A DNA stretch of 64,000 bases from Agarivorans sp050870875 (GTDB lineage: Bacteria > Pseudomonadota > Gammaproteobacteria > Enterobacterales > Celerinatantimonadaceae), in NCBI RefSeq assembly GCF_050870875.2, contig NZ_CP194041.2:4588001-4652000 (forward strand), written 5' to 3'. The notes beneath the pieces were generated by a model. That model did no database searches, had not been told where the DNA came from, and worked only from the letters and a program-made list of their open reading frames with translations. Position numbers and translations under genes: made by a program. Positions 1 to 7,775 of this stretch are shown piece after piece. Each line of letters starts with the position of its first letter. The stretch's first letter is position 1.

Positions 1-32
1 TAGTTTTTCATGATTAAATCTCTGCTATTGCA

Positions 33-533
33 CTAGTTCGGAAAAGATTCGGGAAGCTCAGCAGGTGCACAGGCGATAATATCATCTCGATCCGCACCAC
101 AATCTTCCATGAAGGTTATTTTAGCAAACTCATCAACCACCTCTTTCGGGTAGGTTGGTCCAGCGTCGCGGTATTGCTGCATTAATTCTAGATGTTCATT
201 TTGATAACAAACGGTTTTTTTCGGGTCATTAAATACCCAACGCGGAAAGAAGATCACTCCATGTAACTCTAGTCGCGCTAAATTAATAGTTAAACTTACG
301 CAGGTACCCGTGGGTTCATCCCAAGAAATTTTATAGACGTGCTGCGCGATCGGGTGAATATGGGCGACCTGATCGGTGACCCAGCGACCGCCAACAATAC
401 CACTGTGGATCCGGTAGTCAAACACGGTGTCAGACTTCACATAGATTTCGTATTTCCAACCATTTTCATAAGTATAAACAAGATGTTTTCCGACTAACGG
501 GTCCAAAGCTAATTCATTTTTTTCGCTGTTCAT
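33..533 (-). CDS. padC: Phenolic acid decarboxylase
   Basis: Cytoplasmic, cofactor-free decarboxylase of hydroxycinnamic acids (p-coumarate, ferulate, caffeate) to vinylphenols, which detoxifies plant phenolics. At 166 residues it has the family's usual length. Family hallmarks are visible: YTYENGWKY near residues 20-28 with the paired tyrosines, RIHSGIVGGRW at 41-51 with the active-site arginine, WDEPTGT at 71-77 with the catalytic glutamate, then FFPRWV and VCYQNEH. The ATG is preceded by AGGAGAG. It is divergent from a LysR-type regulator about 130 bases away, the usual arrangement for substrate-induced expression. Family assignment is secure; preferred substrate cannot be read from sequence. 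Confidence 0.93.
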   Translation of the reverse strand: MNSEKNELALDPLVGKHLVYTYENGWKYEIYVKSDTVFDYRIHSGIVGGRWVTDQVAHIHPIAQHVYKISWDEPTGTCVSLTINLARLELHGVIFFPRWVFNDPKKTVCYQNEHLELMQQYRDAGPTYPKEVVDEFAKITFMEDCGADRDDIIACAPAELPESFPN

Positions 534-643
534 AAAATTGCTCTCCTAAGAATGCTTGAGAATAATTTCTCGCATTGAGTTAATTTCGAACAACATTATC
601 ATTTGAAATATAAATCTAAAAACGCTATTTTTCATTCACAACA

Positions 644-658
644 ATCTAAAAATTAGAT
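644..658. promoter_or_regulatory. Palindrome in padC/LysR divergent promoter
   Basis: ATCTAA-AAA-TTAGAT is a perfect 6-bp inverted repeat around three bases, ending 8 bases before the LysR start codon. A half copy (ATCTAAAAA) lies about 30 bases upstream at 614-622. The position suits an autoregulatory site for the LysR protein; the assignment is inference. Confidence 0.4.
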
Positions 659-666
659 GGATAGTC

Positions 667-1530
667 ATGCATCGCTCTACTTTGGAACAATGGTACATCC
701 TGCAAACCGTGATCGATGTCGGTGGATTCACCGCAGCGGCAAAACAAGTGCACCGCAGTCAATCCTCGGTAAGTTATGCGATCAAAAACTTACAACAGCA
801 GCTCGACGTAGAATTGCTGCGGATCCACGGCAAAAAAGTACAGTTAACACCACTCGGGGCAACCTTATTGGAAGACGTTCGACCCTTATTAAAAGAATTC
901 GCCAACATTGAGCTTCGAGCCAAACTGCTCACCGCTGGCGCGCCTGCCAACATTAAGTTAGAAGTCGACAGTATCTACCCTAAGTCATTGCTGTTTAGAG
1001 CTTTAAGTGCATTTAAACAAACCTTTCCCCACACTCAGGTAGAACTCAAAGAAATCGTCCGTCTCGCCCCAACCAATAGTCTGGCAAATTGCGATTTATC
1101 GATTGGGCTTCCTTTCAATGGCAAGTTAATGGCCCAAAAACTTTTAGATGTAGAATTGGTAGCCGTGGCACACCCCGCACATCCCTTGCATCACCTTAAG
1201 AAAACTCGTTTAACTGAAGCCGACTTGAATCATTACATTCAAGTTCATTTGGATAATAACCATCAATATGCCAGTGCAACAATTGAGCGTTCAAGTCAAC
1301 GCTGGACAGTCAATACCGTTGATGCCGCTATCGAAGCGGTGCGCAGTAATCTTTGTTTTGGCTGGCTACCGGCACATCGTATTGAAGACTTAATCAACCA
1401 AGGCGAATTAACGCCACTCCCCTTAGATATGGGAAGAGTTAGAAGCATTCCTTTATACCTAATCTATATGGACTATGATCGACGTAATCCCGCCATACAG
1501 GCCTTAGCCGAACTGATTTGCGAGGTGTAA
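667..1530 (+). CDS. LysR-family transcriptional regulator (probable padC regulator)
   Basis: A 287-residue LTTR. The N-terminal winged helix-turn-helix covers residues 1-60 (FTAAAKQVHRSQSSVSYAIKNL is the recognition part). It is followed by a periplasmic-binding-like effector domain that should sense a small aromatic or phenolic ligand. The gene diverges from the phenolic acid decarboxylase gene, and the intergenic space carries an ATCTAA/TTAGAT palindrome, so it most likely activates or derepresses that gene and controls itself. The effector is inferred only from the neighbour. The ATG at 667 begins the canonical LTTR N-terminus and follows GGATAG. Confidence 0.85.
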   Translation: MHRSTLEQWYILQTVIDVGGFTAAAKQVHRSQSSVSYAIKNLQQQLDVELLRIHGKKVQLTPLGATLLEDVRPLLKEFANIELRAKLLTAGAPANIKLEVDSIYPKSLLFRALSAFKQTFPHTQVELKEIVRLAPTNSLANCDLSIGLPFNGKLMAQKLLDVELVAVAHPAHPLHHLKKTRLTEADLNHYIQVHLDNNHQYASATIERSSQRWTVNTVDAAIEAVRSNLCFGWLPAHRIEDLINQGELTPLPLDMGRVRSIPLYLIYMDYDRRNPAIQALAELICEV

Positions 1531-1557
1531 GCGACCTAAGCAAACCAGTTTAAAAAC

Positions 1558-2673
1558 TTAACTTTCGACGATAAAACTTAAACGAGCTAACTCTCGTCCA
1601 TTCACATGCAACGCGACATAATGTTTTCCAGGATAGTATTTTCGGGTAGAAATCGCTTTAAAAGAGTGGTTTTTCTCCATCGCAAAAGTCTCCCCCTGAT
1701 TTAAACAGAGATTTTTTAATTTAAAGACCTTGGCCGCAGTTTTTCCATTAGCTTTCATAAAATGCAACGCGTAGTCCAAAACAAACTTTTGTTGGCTTTT
1801 TTCAGCGCTTATTGCCAAGGCAAAAGTGAGCACATCGCCTAATTTAAACCGAGCATTGAGCAGCGCAAATTCCTGCAGCTGCAGCTTTGGCTCAGCGGTA
1901 TAACCGAGTAAGGGGAAACTCAAGGGATGGCCTTGTTTCACCAAGCTGCGAGTCGCGTGTTTAATCACCCAATCAAGCTGTGGGTCATTGTTCTTTTGCC
2001 AAGCCTGACATAAGTCTAAAACTTGCTCTGGATGATCTTTACTGATGTCATTCAGGTTATTCGCCACCGAACGCCGCACATACAAACTGGGATCATTCTT
2101 GAGTTGTTCCAGCAAAGGAATAATTGGCGATGGGTCACGGATCAGAGACTTTAACTGCGCTCCCCAAGGCAAACGCGGACGGCAGCCCTCACTCACCAGA
2201 CGCCGCAGATGTTCATCTTGGTGCACCAACCAGCGATGCAACTGTGCCCAGGTTTGCTCCGGATGCAGCTCAAGAAAGGGGCGGATCGCAAACTCCGCAC
2301 TAAATAGGGGGCTCAGCTTCGCCAACACTGGTAGGGCGAGCTGGGGATACTCGATACCTGCCACCGCCACGTAATCGGTGACTGGCCATATCGCAAAACC
2401 ACGTAAGCTATCCTTTGGATCACCACCATCCCAATACTTTGGTAAGTTGCTCAACAGCTTCGCTGTTTGGCCAAAATCTTGCGGTAGCGTTTGTTGCAAC
2501 GCCGCAATAATATGCTGCACCCGTTGCTTCAGTTCTAATTGCTCTAAGCCTGCCTGTGCCAACTCCATAAAACCTAAGGCATCAAATTGCGGATACACCG
2601 CCACCAAACCCTTTGCGATCCGTTGCAAGGCAGGTTCGGCTAAAGCATTTTTCATCAACATTTGTTCGGCCAT
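1558..2673 (-). CDS. alkC: AlkC-type DNA alkylation repair glycosylase
   Basis: HEAT-like-repeat DNA glycosylase of the AlkC branch, expected to excise N3-methylated purines such as 3-methyladenine. Visible marks are the WPVTDYVAVAG segment at residues 96-106, the RRLVSEGCRPRLPWG signature at 157-171, and the helical repeat YVRRSVANNLNDI near 198-210. After the helical part, roughly 285-371 reads as a beta-rich domain (KYYPGKHYVALHVNGRE), which fits the immunoglobulin-like C-terminus known from AlkC-alpha. It is followed closely upstream by an HNH nuclease gene and an acyltransferase gene on the same strand (gaps under 50 bases), so it may be co-transcribed with them. Class assignment is good; the alpha subtype is inference. 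Confidence 0.8.
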   Translation of the reverse strand: MAEQMLMKNALAEPALQRIAKGLVAVYPQFDALGFMELAQAGLEQLELKQRVQHIIAALQQTLPQDFGQTAKLLSNLPKYWDGGDPKDSLRGFAIWPVTDYVAVAGIEYPQLALPVLAKLSPLFSAEFAIRPFLELHPEQTWAQLHRWLVHQDEHLRRLVSEGCRPRLPWGAQLKSLIRDPSPIIPLLEQLKNDPSLYVRRSVANNLNDISKDHPEQVLDLCQAWQKNNDPQLDWVIKHATRSLVKQGHPLSFPLLGYTAEPKLQLQEFALLNARFKLGDVLTFALAISAEKSQQKFVLDYALHFMKANGKTAAKVFKLKNLCLNQGETFAMEKNHSFKAISTRKYYPGKHYVALHVNGRELARLSFIVES

Positions 2674-2716
2674 ATTCTCATAAAATCCTATGTAATAAAT
2701 TGAATCTCACGATTCA

Positions 2717-3157
2717 TCATCTGGATCGCCATTGATACGTTGATAGATTGGATTTACCGACATTACAATGCTCACAGAGGATCTGCAGATTATCAATATC
2801 ATATGCTAACTCTGGATGCGTCGATCTCGGCCGAATGTGGTCGACGTGCATCACCGCGCCAGTGGCCGGAGAAGCACCACAACATGAACAAGTATTGCCG
2901 TATAACTCAAAGGCTTTGGTTCGTAAACGTAACCACTTAGCAGACGAATAAAAATTGAATGTTTTCGGCTCACGATAGGGGACCTGTTGAAAGTGACTAA
3001 AATCTTGAGGGGTTTCACCTGGCGCATAAAAAGTTACTTTTGGGTTAGCCTCTTGATTCACTTTAAGCCATTTAAAAACCGATCTTAAAGCGCCAGCTTC
3101 GGTCTTATAGTTGCTCCGCTTCATGTTTCCATTCAAATAATAACTAACGAGGTACAT
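2717..3157 (-). CDS. HNH endonuclease
   Basis: A 146-residue protein with a compact C-terminal HNH nuclease fold. C90-x-x-C93 and C128-x-x-C131 form the structural zinc site. HVDH at 104-107 supplies the HNH histidines, and N123 lies in IDNLQILC. The first 70 residues are not a recognised domain. AAGGAG eight bases before the ATG supports the start. It lies 43 bases upstream of the AlkC-type glycosylase gene on the same strand and 34 bases downstream of the acyltransferase gene. No restriction methylase or toxin partner is present, so a role as a repair-associated or general nicking nuclease is speculation. Confidence 0.8.
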   Translation of the reverse strand: MYLVSYYLNGNMKRSNYKTEAGALRSVFKWLKVNQEANPKVTFYAPGETPQDFSHFQQVPYREPKTFNFYSSAKWLRLRTKAFELYGNTCSCCGASPATGAVMHVDHIRPRSTHPELAYDIDNLQILCEHCNVGKSNLSTYQWRSR

Positions 3158-3191
3158 TTATTCTGCTCCTTCACGACAACATAACGGCTTA

Positions 3192-4226
3192 TTAAGGCAC
3201 TAACCACCGGGTAAATACAGAACGGGTGAATAACCAACTTAAACCCAAAGCTAACAGTAAGACAATCGCCATAAGCACTGGCAGGGCGATACTCGAATGG
3301 CCAAACCATTGGTAAATCCCATAGTCTAGGTGACGAACCGGGATCAGGAACAAAGGGTGGACTAAATAGATCCCAAAACTATATTTAGAGACGGTTTTAA
3401 TCATCGGTCTCCAACCATTGGGGACCTTTTCTGCGTAGGCTTTCACCAATACAAATAACGACATGGCAATCACTACAGTATTGAGGCTCTTATAGCCCAT
3501 AAATACACTACTATATTCCCCTTGCTGCCAAATGTAATAAACACTGCCCAATACATTGAAACCTAAAGTCGCAAGGCCAGTCATCAACCAAAACTTCAAG
3601 TAAGGTTTCTGTTCATGGTTAAACAAATACCAACCCACAACTAAATAACCACTATATAAAATGATATTTTGCCGCAATGGCGTTTCTACCTTTAACCAAT
3701 GCATTAAAGTGAGTAATAACCACGCCGCCAATAACAATAAAACCCGCTGATGATCCATTTTATGCAGCAACGGGGCTAACAAAGGGATCACAAAATACAG
3801 GGGAATGAAATCGTAAAAAAACCAAAGGTGATACCAAGTATGCTGATTGTTGGCATGTGCTAACAGACTTTCGGTTATCGTCCACGACCAACGTCCATCA
3901 TGAAATCCCGCAACAACTGCATAAATCACCGTCCAAGCAATAAATGGCACTAATACCTTCGCTAAACGCCGTGACAAATAATAACCACAGTTAAAAGGCC
4001 GCCTATCTGACAGCAATAAGGCGCCACTAATCATCATAAAAATCGGCACAGCCCAACGACTCATCGCATTCAATGAGACCGCAGGCAACCACTGATGCCA
4101 AGCAAGGCTGGGAATTAACTCCCGATAAGGCCCCAAAACATGGATCCCCACCACCGCAATCACTGCAATAAAACGCAGACACTCGATATAAAATAAAGAA
4201 GGACGAGTCACTTGAGTATCGCTCAT
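3192..4226 (-). CDS. Acyltransferase family 3 membrane protein
   Basis: A 344-residue polytopic inner-membrane protein of the acyltransferase-3 family (OatA/WecH/YiaH type), which O-acylates surface sugars or other extracytoplasmic acceptors. The N-terminal YIECLRFIAVIAVVGIHVLG contains the conserved Arg and catalytic-region His of the family. About ten hydrophobic stretches follow (for example VFMMISGALLL, WYLFNHEQ, FGIYLVHPLFLIP). No polysaccharide cluster is nearby, so the acceptor is unknown. It is probably first gene of a leftward run with the HNH and AlkC-type genes. The start context is poor (AAGG lies 14 bases upstream). Confidence 0.8.
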   Translation of the reverse strand: MSDTQVTRPSLFYIECLRFIAVIAVVGIHVLGPYRELIPSLAWHQWLPAVSLNAMSRWAVPIFMMISGALLLSDRRPFNCGYYLSRRLAKVLVPFIAWTVIYAVVAGFHDGRWSWTITESLLAHANNQHTWYHLWFFYDFIPLYFVIPLLAPLLHKMDHQRVLLLLAAWLLLTLMHWLKVETPLRQNIILYSGYLVVGWYLFNHEQKPYLKFWLMTGLATLGFNVLGSVYYIWQQGEYSSVFMGYKSLNTVVIAMSLFVLVKAYAEKVPNGWRPMIKTVSKYSFGIYLVHPLFLIPVRHLDYGIYQWFGHSSIALPVLMAIVLLLALGLSWLFTRSVFTRWLVP

Positions 4227-4401
4227 AAAAATTCATGTACCTTTGTAGAAGTGTTCGCTCACTTAAAAAATGTTCCCCCGCTATACTTACCGCCACATGA
4301 GCGCCGACAAGCAAGCAAGAAAGGGCTTTCGTTAATTGCCTTAATCCACCTTTAACTTTACACTAAGAGCTTGAATAATCGTTAATTTGCAAGGAATGCA
4401 A

Positions 4402-5865
4402 GTGTCTATATCTCAGCTCGGGGGCAGTAAACAGAAGTTTATTTTAGTGTTATCTATATTACTACTCTGTTCCTTTTGTTTAACTTCATGGTTAAGCTAC
4501 CAAGTTGCCTACCACTCGATGAGCCAACAAATCGAAACCAACCATTTACCGCTCACCAGCGATACCGTTTATTCAGAGATTCAACAAGATCTACTACAAC
4601 CTATTTTCATCTCTTCCTTAATGGCCCAAGATACCTTTTTACGCGATTGGGCATTACACCAAGAAACCGAAGTTGAGCCTATCGTTCGTTACCTCAGCAC
4701 CATTCAGCAACGCTATCACACCGTCACCACTTTTTTTGTATCTAATCAAACCCTACGTTACTATCATCCCAAGGGTGTCATTAAAACGCTCTCGCCAGAT
4801 GAACCAAATGATGCTTGGTATTTTCGAGTGCAGCAACTGCCAAAAACCCAAGACTACGAAACCAACATTGATTATGACACCGCAGACCCAACCCGCACGA
4901 CCGTGTTTGTCAACTACAAGGTCTATGACTACAAGCACAATTTGATTGGGGTGACGGGGGTTGGTCTGAATGTAACCTTAGTAAAAAAACTAATTTCACT
5001 TTATCAACAACGCTATCAACGTAGCGTTTATTTCATCGACCCTGAGGGTAATGTAGCGCTTAGTGATGAACACTACCGTGGTCCACGAAATATCTATCAA
5101 CGACCCGGTTTGTCGGAGCAGGCCAAGACCTTACTATCCAGCCCCAGTGGACGTTACCAGTTCAAGCAAGACAATCTTCAATTTTACCTAAATGCGCGCT
5201 ACATTCCCGAATTCAATTGGTATTTAATGGTTGAACAACAAGACGCGCCAGCTGCGAAGCAACTCAAACAGATTCTATGGATTAATCTACTGATTAGCCT
5301 GCTGGTGACTTTCATTGTGTTAATAGTGGCAAATTTTACGATTGGAAATTACCAACGTCGTCTGGAAAAACTGGCGTCTACCGATAAACTCACCGGCGCG
5401 TTTAATCGACAAAGTTTTGAAACACAGCTAGAACAGGTGATCGACATTCAACATCGCTCCAACAGCCCTTGCTCCTTAGTTATCTTTGATGTTGACCATT
5501 TCAAAGCAATTAATGACCAATATGGCCATCTGGTTGGTGATGAAGCACTCAAGCACATTGTTGCACTGGCCACGGAACAGCTGCGCGGCTCAGATATTAT
5601 CTGCCGTTGGGGAGGCGAAGAATTTATCGTTCTATTGCCAAATTGTGATGCCTCAGCCGCATTTGAGGTGGCCGAAAAAATACGCCTAGCAATCAAACAT
5701 ACCACGGTCTGCGTGAATGGAAATGAATTGCAGTTAAGCATTAGCTGCGGGATTGCGCAGGCCAAAAGCCATGAAGTTTTTGTTAATTTACTAATTAACC
5801 GTGCCGATCAAGCGATGTACAGCGCCAAGAGAAACGGTCGTAATTGTAGTGAAATAGCCCCATAA
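4402..5865 (+). CDS. Membrane-bound Cache-domain diguanylate cyclase
   Basis: Makes c-di-GMP from GTP in response to an extracytoplasmic signal. The order is an N-terminal membrane helix (about residues 10-35), a large periplasmic double-Cache-like sensor (about 40-290, with DAWYFRVQQ and VFVNYKVYD), a second membrane helix (ILWINLLISLLVTFIVLIV), then GGDEF. The catalytic motif is GGEEF at 404-408, and RGSD at 395-398, five residues ahead, is an intact inhibitory I-site. GTG at 4402 is chosen because AAGGA lies six bases upstream; ATG at 4396 and TTG at 4387 are in frame but poorly spaced. It stands alone; the ligand is unknown. Confidence 0.88.
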   Translation: MSISQLGGSKQKFILVLSILLLCSFCLTSWLSYQVAYHSMSQQIETNHLPLTSDTVYSEIQQDLLQPIFISSLMAQDTFLRDWALHQETEVEPIVRYLSTIQQRYHTVTTFFVSNQTLRYYHPKGVIKTLSPDEPNDAWYFRVQQLPKTQDYETNIDYDTADPTRTTVFVNYKVYDYKHNLIGVTGVGLNVTLVKKLISLYQQRYQRSVYFIDPEGNVALSDEHYRGPRNIYQRPGLSEQAKTLLSSPSGRYQFKQDNLQFYLNARYIPEFNWYLMVEQQDAPAAKQLKQILWINLLISLLVTFIVLIVANFTIGNYQRRLEKLASTDKLTGAFNRQSFETQLEQVIDIQHRSNSPCSLVIFDVDHFKAINDQYGHLVGDEALKHIVALATEQLRGSDIICRWGGEEFIVLLPNCDASAAFEVAEKIRLAIKHTTVCVNGNELQLSISCGIAQAKSHEVFVNLLINRADQAMYSAKRNGRNCSEIAP

Positions 5866-5918
5866 AGTTCACTCGTTGGCGAGCTCACAATGAAAACTTG
5901 GGGCATTTCAGCACTAGG

Positions 5919-6446
5919 TTACCTTGGTTGCGGCGGGTATTGAGCTAACATTAAGGTAATCTGTTCCGCAATAAATTTTGCGCGACTCTCTGGTCCCAGA
6001 GTCTCTTTTAACTGGCTTTGAGAAATAGAGCGCCAAACGATGGTTTGATTCTGTTGGTCTAACAGCTCCACAACTAATTTGCCATATTTACGCTCTTTAT
6101 AACGGTCGGGAGAACTCATCCCAATTGCGCTATGCCGACTGCCAAAACCAACCGAAAAGCTACCACCAAGAGCTTCTAGTTCACTAGCCGAATCAACGCG
6201 ATAGTCAACCAATAAGTCAGCCTGTTCTGCTGCAACCATTTGCAAGCCCTTTTGCTCCAATTGAGCCGCTAACTCAGCTTTGATGCGCTGTTCGTCGAGA
6301 CTTTGCACCGCATCATCTGCACCAGCAACAAATGCGTAATGATGATATTGCGAAAAGTCTTGACCCACTTGGTAATCAGTTGCAGGCTGAATCGTACAAG
6401 CCACCGAAAGCAAAGTGAATAAGGCAATACTGAAGACTCGATACAT
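5919..6446 (-). CDS. DUF4136 lipoprotein
   Basis: A 175-residue exported lipoprotein. The N-terminus is a short hydrophobic signal ending in the lipobox LSVAC with the lipidated cysteine at 17. The remainder matches the DUF4136 pattern: a Y-x-x-Y-x-F/W segment (FSQYHHYAFV), a central ADLLVDYRV strand, and a C-terminal VVELLDQQNQTIVWRS strand. Such proteins are envelope lipoproteins of unknown function. GGAG seven bases before the ATG supports the start. No operon partner is visible. Confidence 0.8.
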   Translation of the reverse strand: MYRVFSIALFTLLSVACTIQPATDYQVGQDFSQYHHYAFVAGADDAVQSLDEQRIKAELAAQLEQKGLQMVAAEQADLLVDYRVDSASELEALGGSFSVGFGSRHSAIGMSSPDRYKERKYGKLVVELLDQQNQTIVWRSISQSQLKETLGPESRAKFIAEQITLMLAQYPPQPR

Positions 6447-6688
6447 GGCGGAACTCCTGCTGCAAGCAGCATTAAAAACATTTCCCTAAATCTACCATAA
6501 TTTAAGATAAATAGATCTCTGCAAGTGGCCTTTGCTGTTTAGATTTATTTCGCGACTCAGTAGACTAAACCGCTGCGAGTAGGATGTTTTACTAACCAGG
6601 CTCATCAGGCTGCTCAACAAGTCGTCAGTGCTTACCCAGAGCGAATCGCTTTGCTATAATCGCCACGTAATTTTAGTAATGGTTTATT

Positions 6689-7477
6689 ATGTCTCAATTT
6701 GAACAACGCTTTGGTGGGATCGCCCGCCTTTATGGCCGCCGCGCGCTCAGTAAATTTCAGCACTCTCACGTCTGTGTTATCGGCATCGGCGGAGTCGGTT
6801 CATGGGCCGCGGAAGCATTGGCAAGAAGTGGGATCGGAAAAATTACCCTGATCGATTTAGACGACATTTGCACCACCAATACCAACCGCCAAGTACATGC
6901 AACTCGCGCGACCGTTGGCCAGTCAAAAACAGCGGTCATGTGCGAACGTATTCAACAGATTAATCCCGAGTGTATTTGTCAGGAAATCGAAGACTTCGTC
7001 ACCCGAGATAACCTATACCAATACCTAACCCAAGACTTCGATTATGTGATTGATGCCATCGACAGCGTCAAAGCAAAAGCGGCGCTAATCGCTTATTGTA
7101 AGCGTAATAAAATCAAACTAATTAGCGTCGGCGGTGCAGGTGGACAGATAGACCCCACTCAAATAACCATTAGCGATTTGGCAAAAACGATTCAAGATCC
7201 TCTCGCGGCCAAGGTGCGTAATGAGCTGCGTCGTTTTTACAACTTCAGTAAAAATACAAAACGTAAATTCGGCATCGATTGTGTCTATTCTACCGAACAG
7301 CTGATTTACCCCAGTGATGACGGAGGCACCTGTATGGCCAAACCCGATAGTACTGGCAGTATGCGCATGGATTGCAGCAGTGGTTTTGGGGCGGTAACGC
7401 ATGTAACGGCAAGCTTTGGCTTCGCCGCTGTCTCACGTGTACTAAAAAAACTCGCCGAACAAGCAAACGCGGCTTGA
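6689..7477 (+). CDS. tcdA: tRNA threonylcarbamoyladenosine dehydratase
   Basis: E1-like ATP-dependent enzyme that cyclises t6A37 to ct6A in tRNAs reading ANN codons. The 262 residues cover the whole family length. The nucleotide-binding loop VIGIGGVGSWAAEALARSG lies near 30-50, with ITLIDLDDICTTNTNRQ following, and the conserved FVTRDN, GGAGGQIDPTQI and MDCSSGFGAVT segments are all present. It closely resembles E. coli TcdA (YgdL/CsdL) over its length. It is monocistronic here; the csdA/csdE genes found beside it in some relatives are not in the window. Confidence 0.95.
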   Translation: MSQFEQRFGGIARLYGRRALSKFQHSHVCVIGIGGVGSWAAEALARSGIGKITLIDLDDICTTNTNRQVHATRATVGQSKTAVMCERIQQINPECICQEIEDFVTRDNLYQYLTQDFDYVIDAIDSVKAKAALIAYCKRNKIKLISVGGAGGQIDPTQITISDLAKTIQDPLAAKVRNELRRFYNFSKNTKRKFGIDCVYSTEQLIYPSDDGGTCMAKPDSTGSMRMDCSSGFGAVTHVTASFGFAAVSRVLKKLAEQANAA

Positions 7478-7720
7478 ACATGTTTAGCGCGTAGTGACAT
7501 TGTGGCGCAGAACAAACAACCAGCACCCAATACAACTCTCCCCCAGAATGGTACTAAGCTTATACACCCGATGTTTTAGGCTCACTTTAAAATCATCTTT
7601 CTATGCTGAGCATCGCCCAACATCGTTAGTATCGGAATCAACAATACAGCCCTGGATTTCAAATAGACTGTCAGATTGGTACCATAATACGAAGCTCTCG
7701 ACGCCATGAACAACTGACAC

Positions 7721-7747
7721 AAAAAAGCCCAGCAGTGCTGGGCTTTT
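7721..7747. terminator. Bidirectional intrinsic terminator
   Basis: Inverted repeat GCCCAGC-AGT-GCTGGGC (7727-7743) with six A before and four T after. It lies between the convergent tcdA and RND-pump genes and could stop transcription both ways. The space between tcdA and this hairpin (7478-7720) shows nothing else recognisable. Confidence 0.8.
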
Positions 7748-7775
7748 ATCCATTATTCACATCAACGATGAGAGC

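Noticed and set aside
2045..2683. Two plus-strand frames antisense to the AlkC-type gene
   Set aside because: They lie wholly within a well-supported gene on the other strand, have odd composition and no recognisable motifs.
7494..7709. A 71-codon frame between tcdA and the efflux operon
   Set aside because: No Shine-Dalgarno, composition unlike a protein, and it lies ahead of a terminator between convergent genes.
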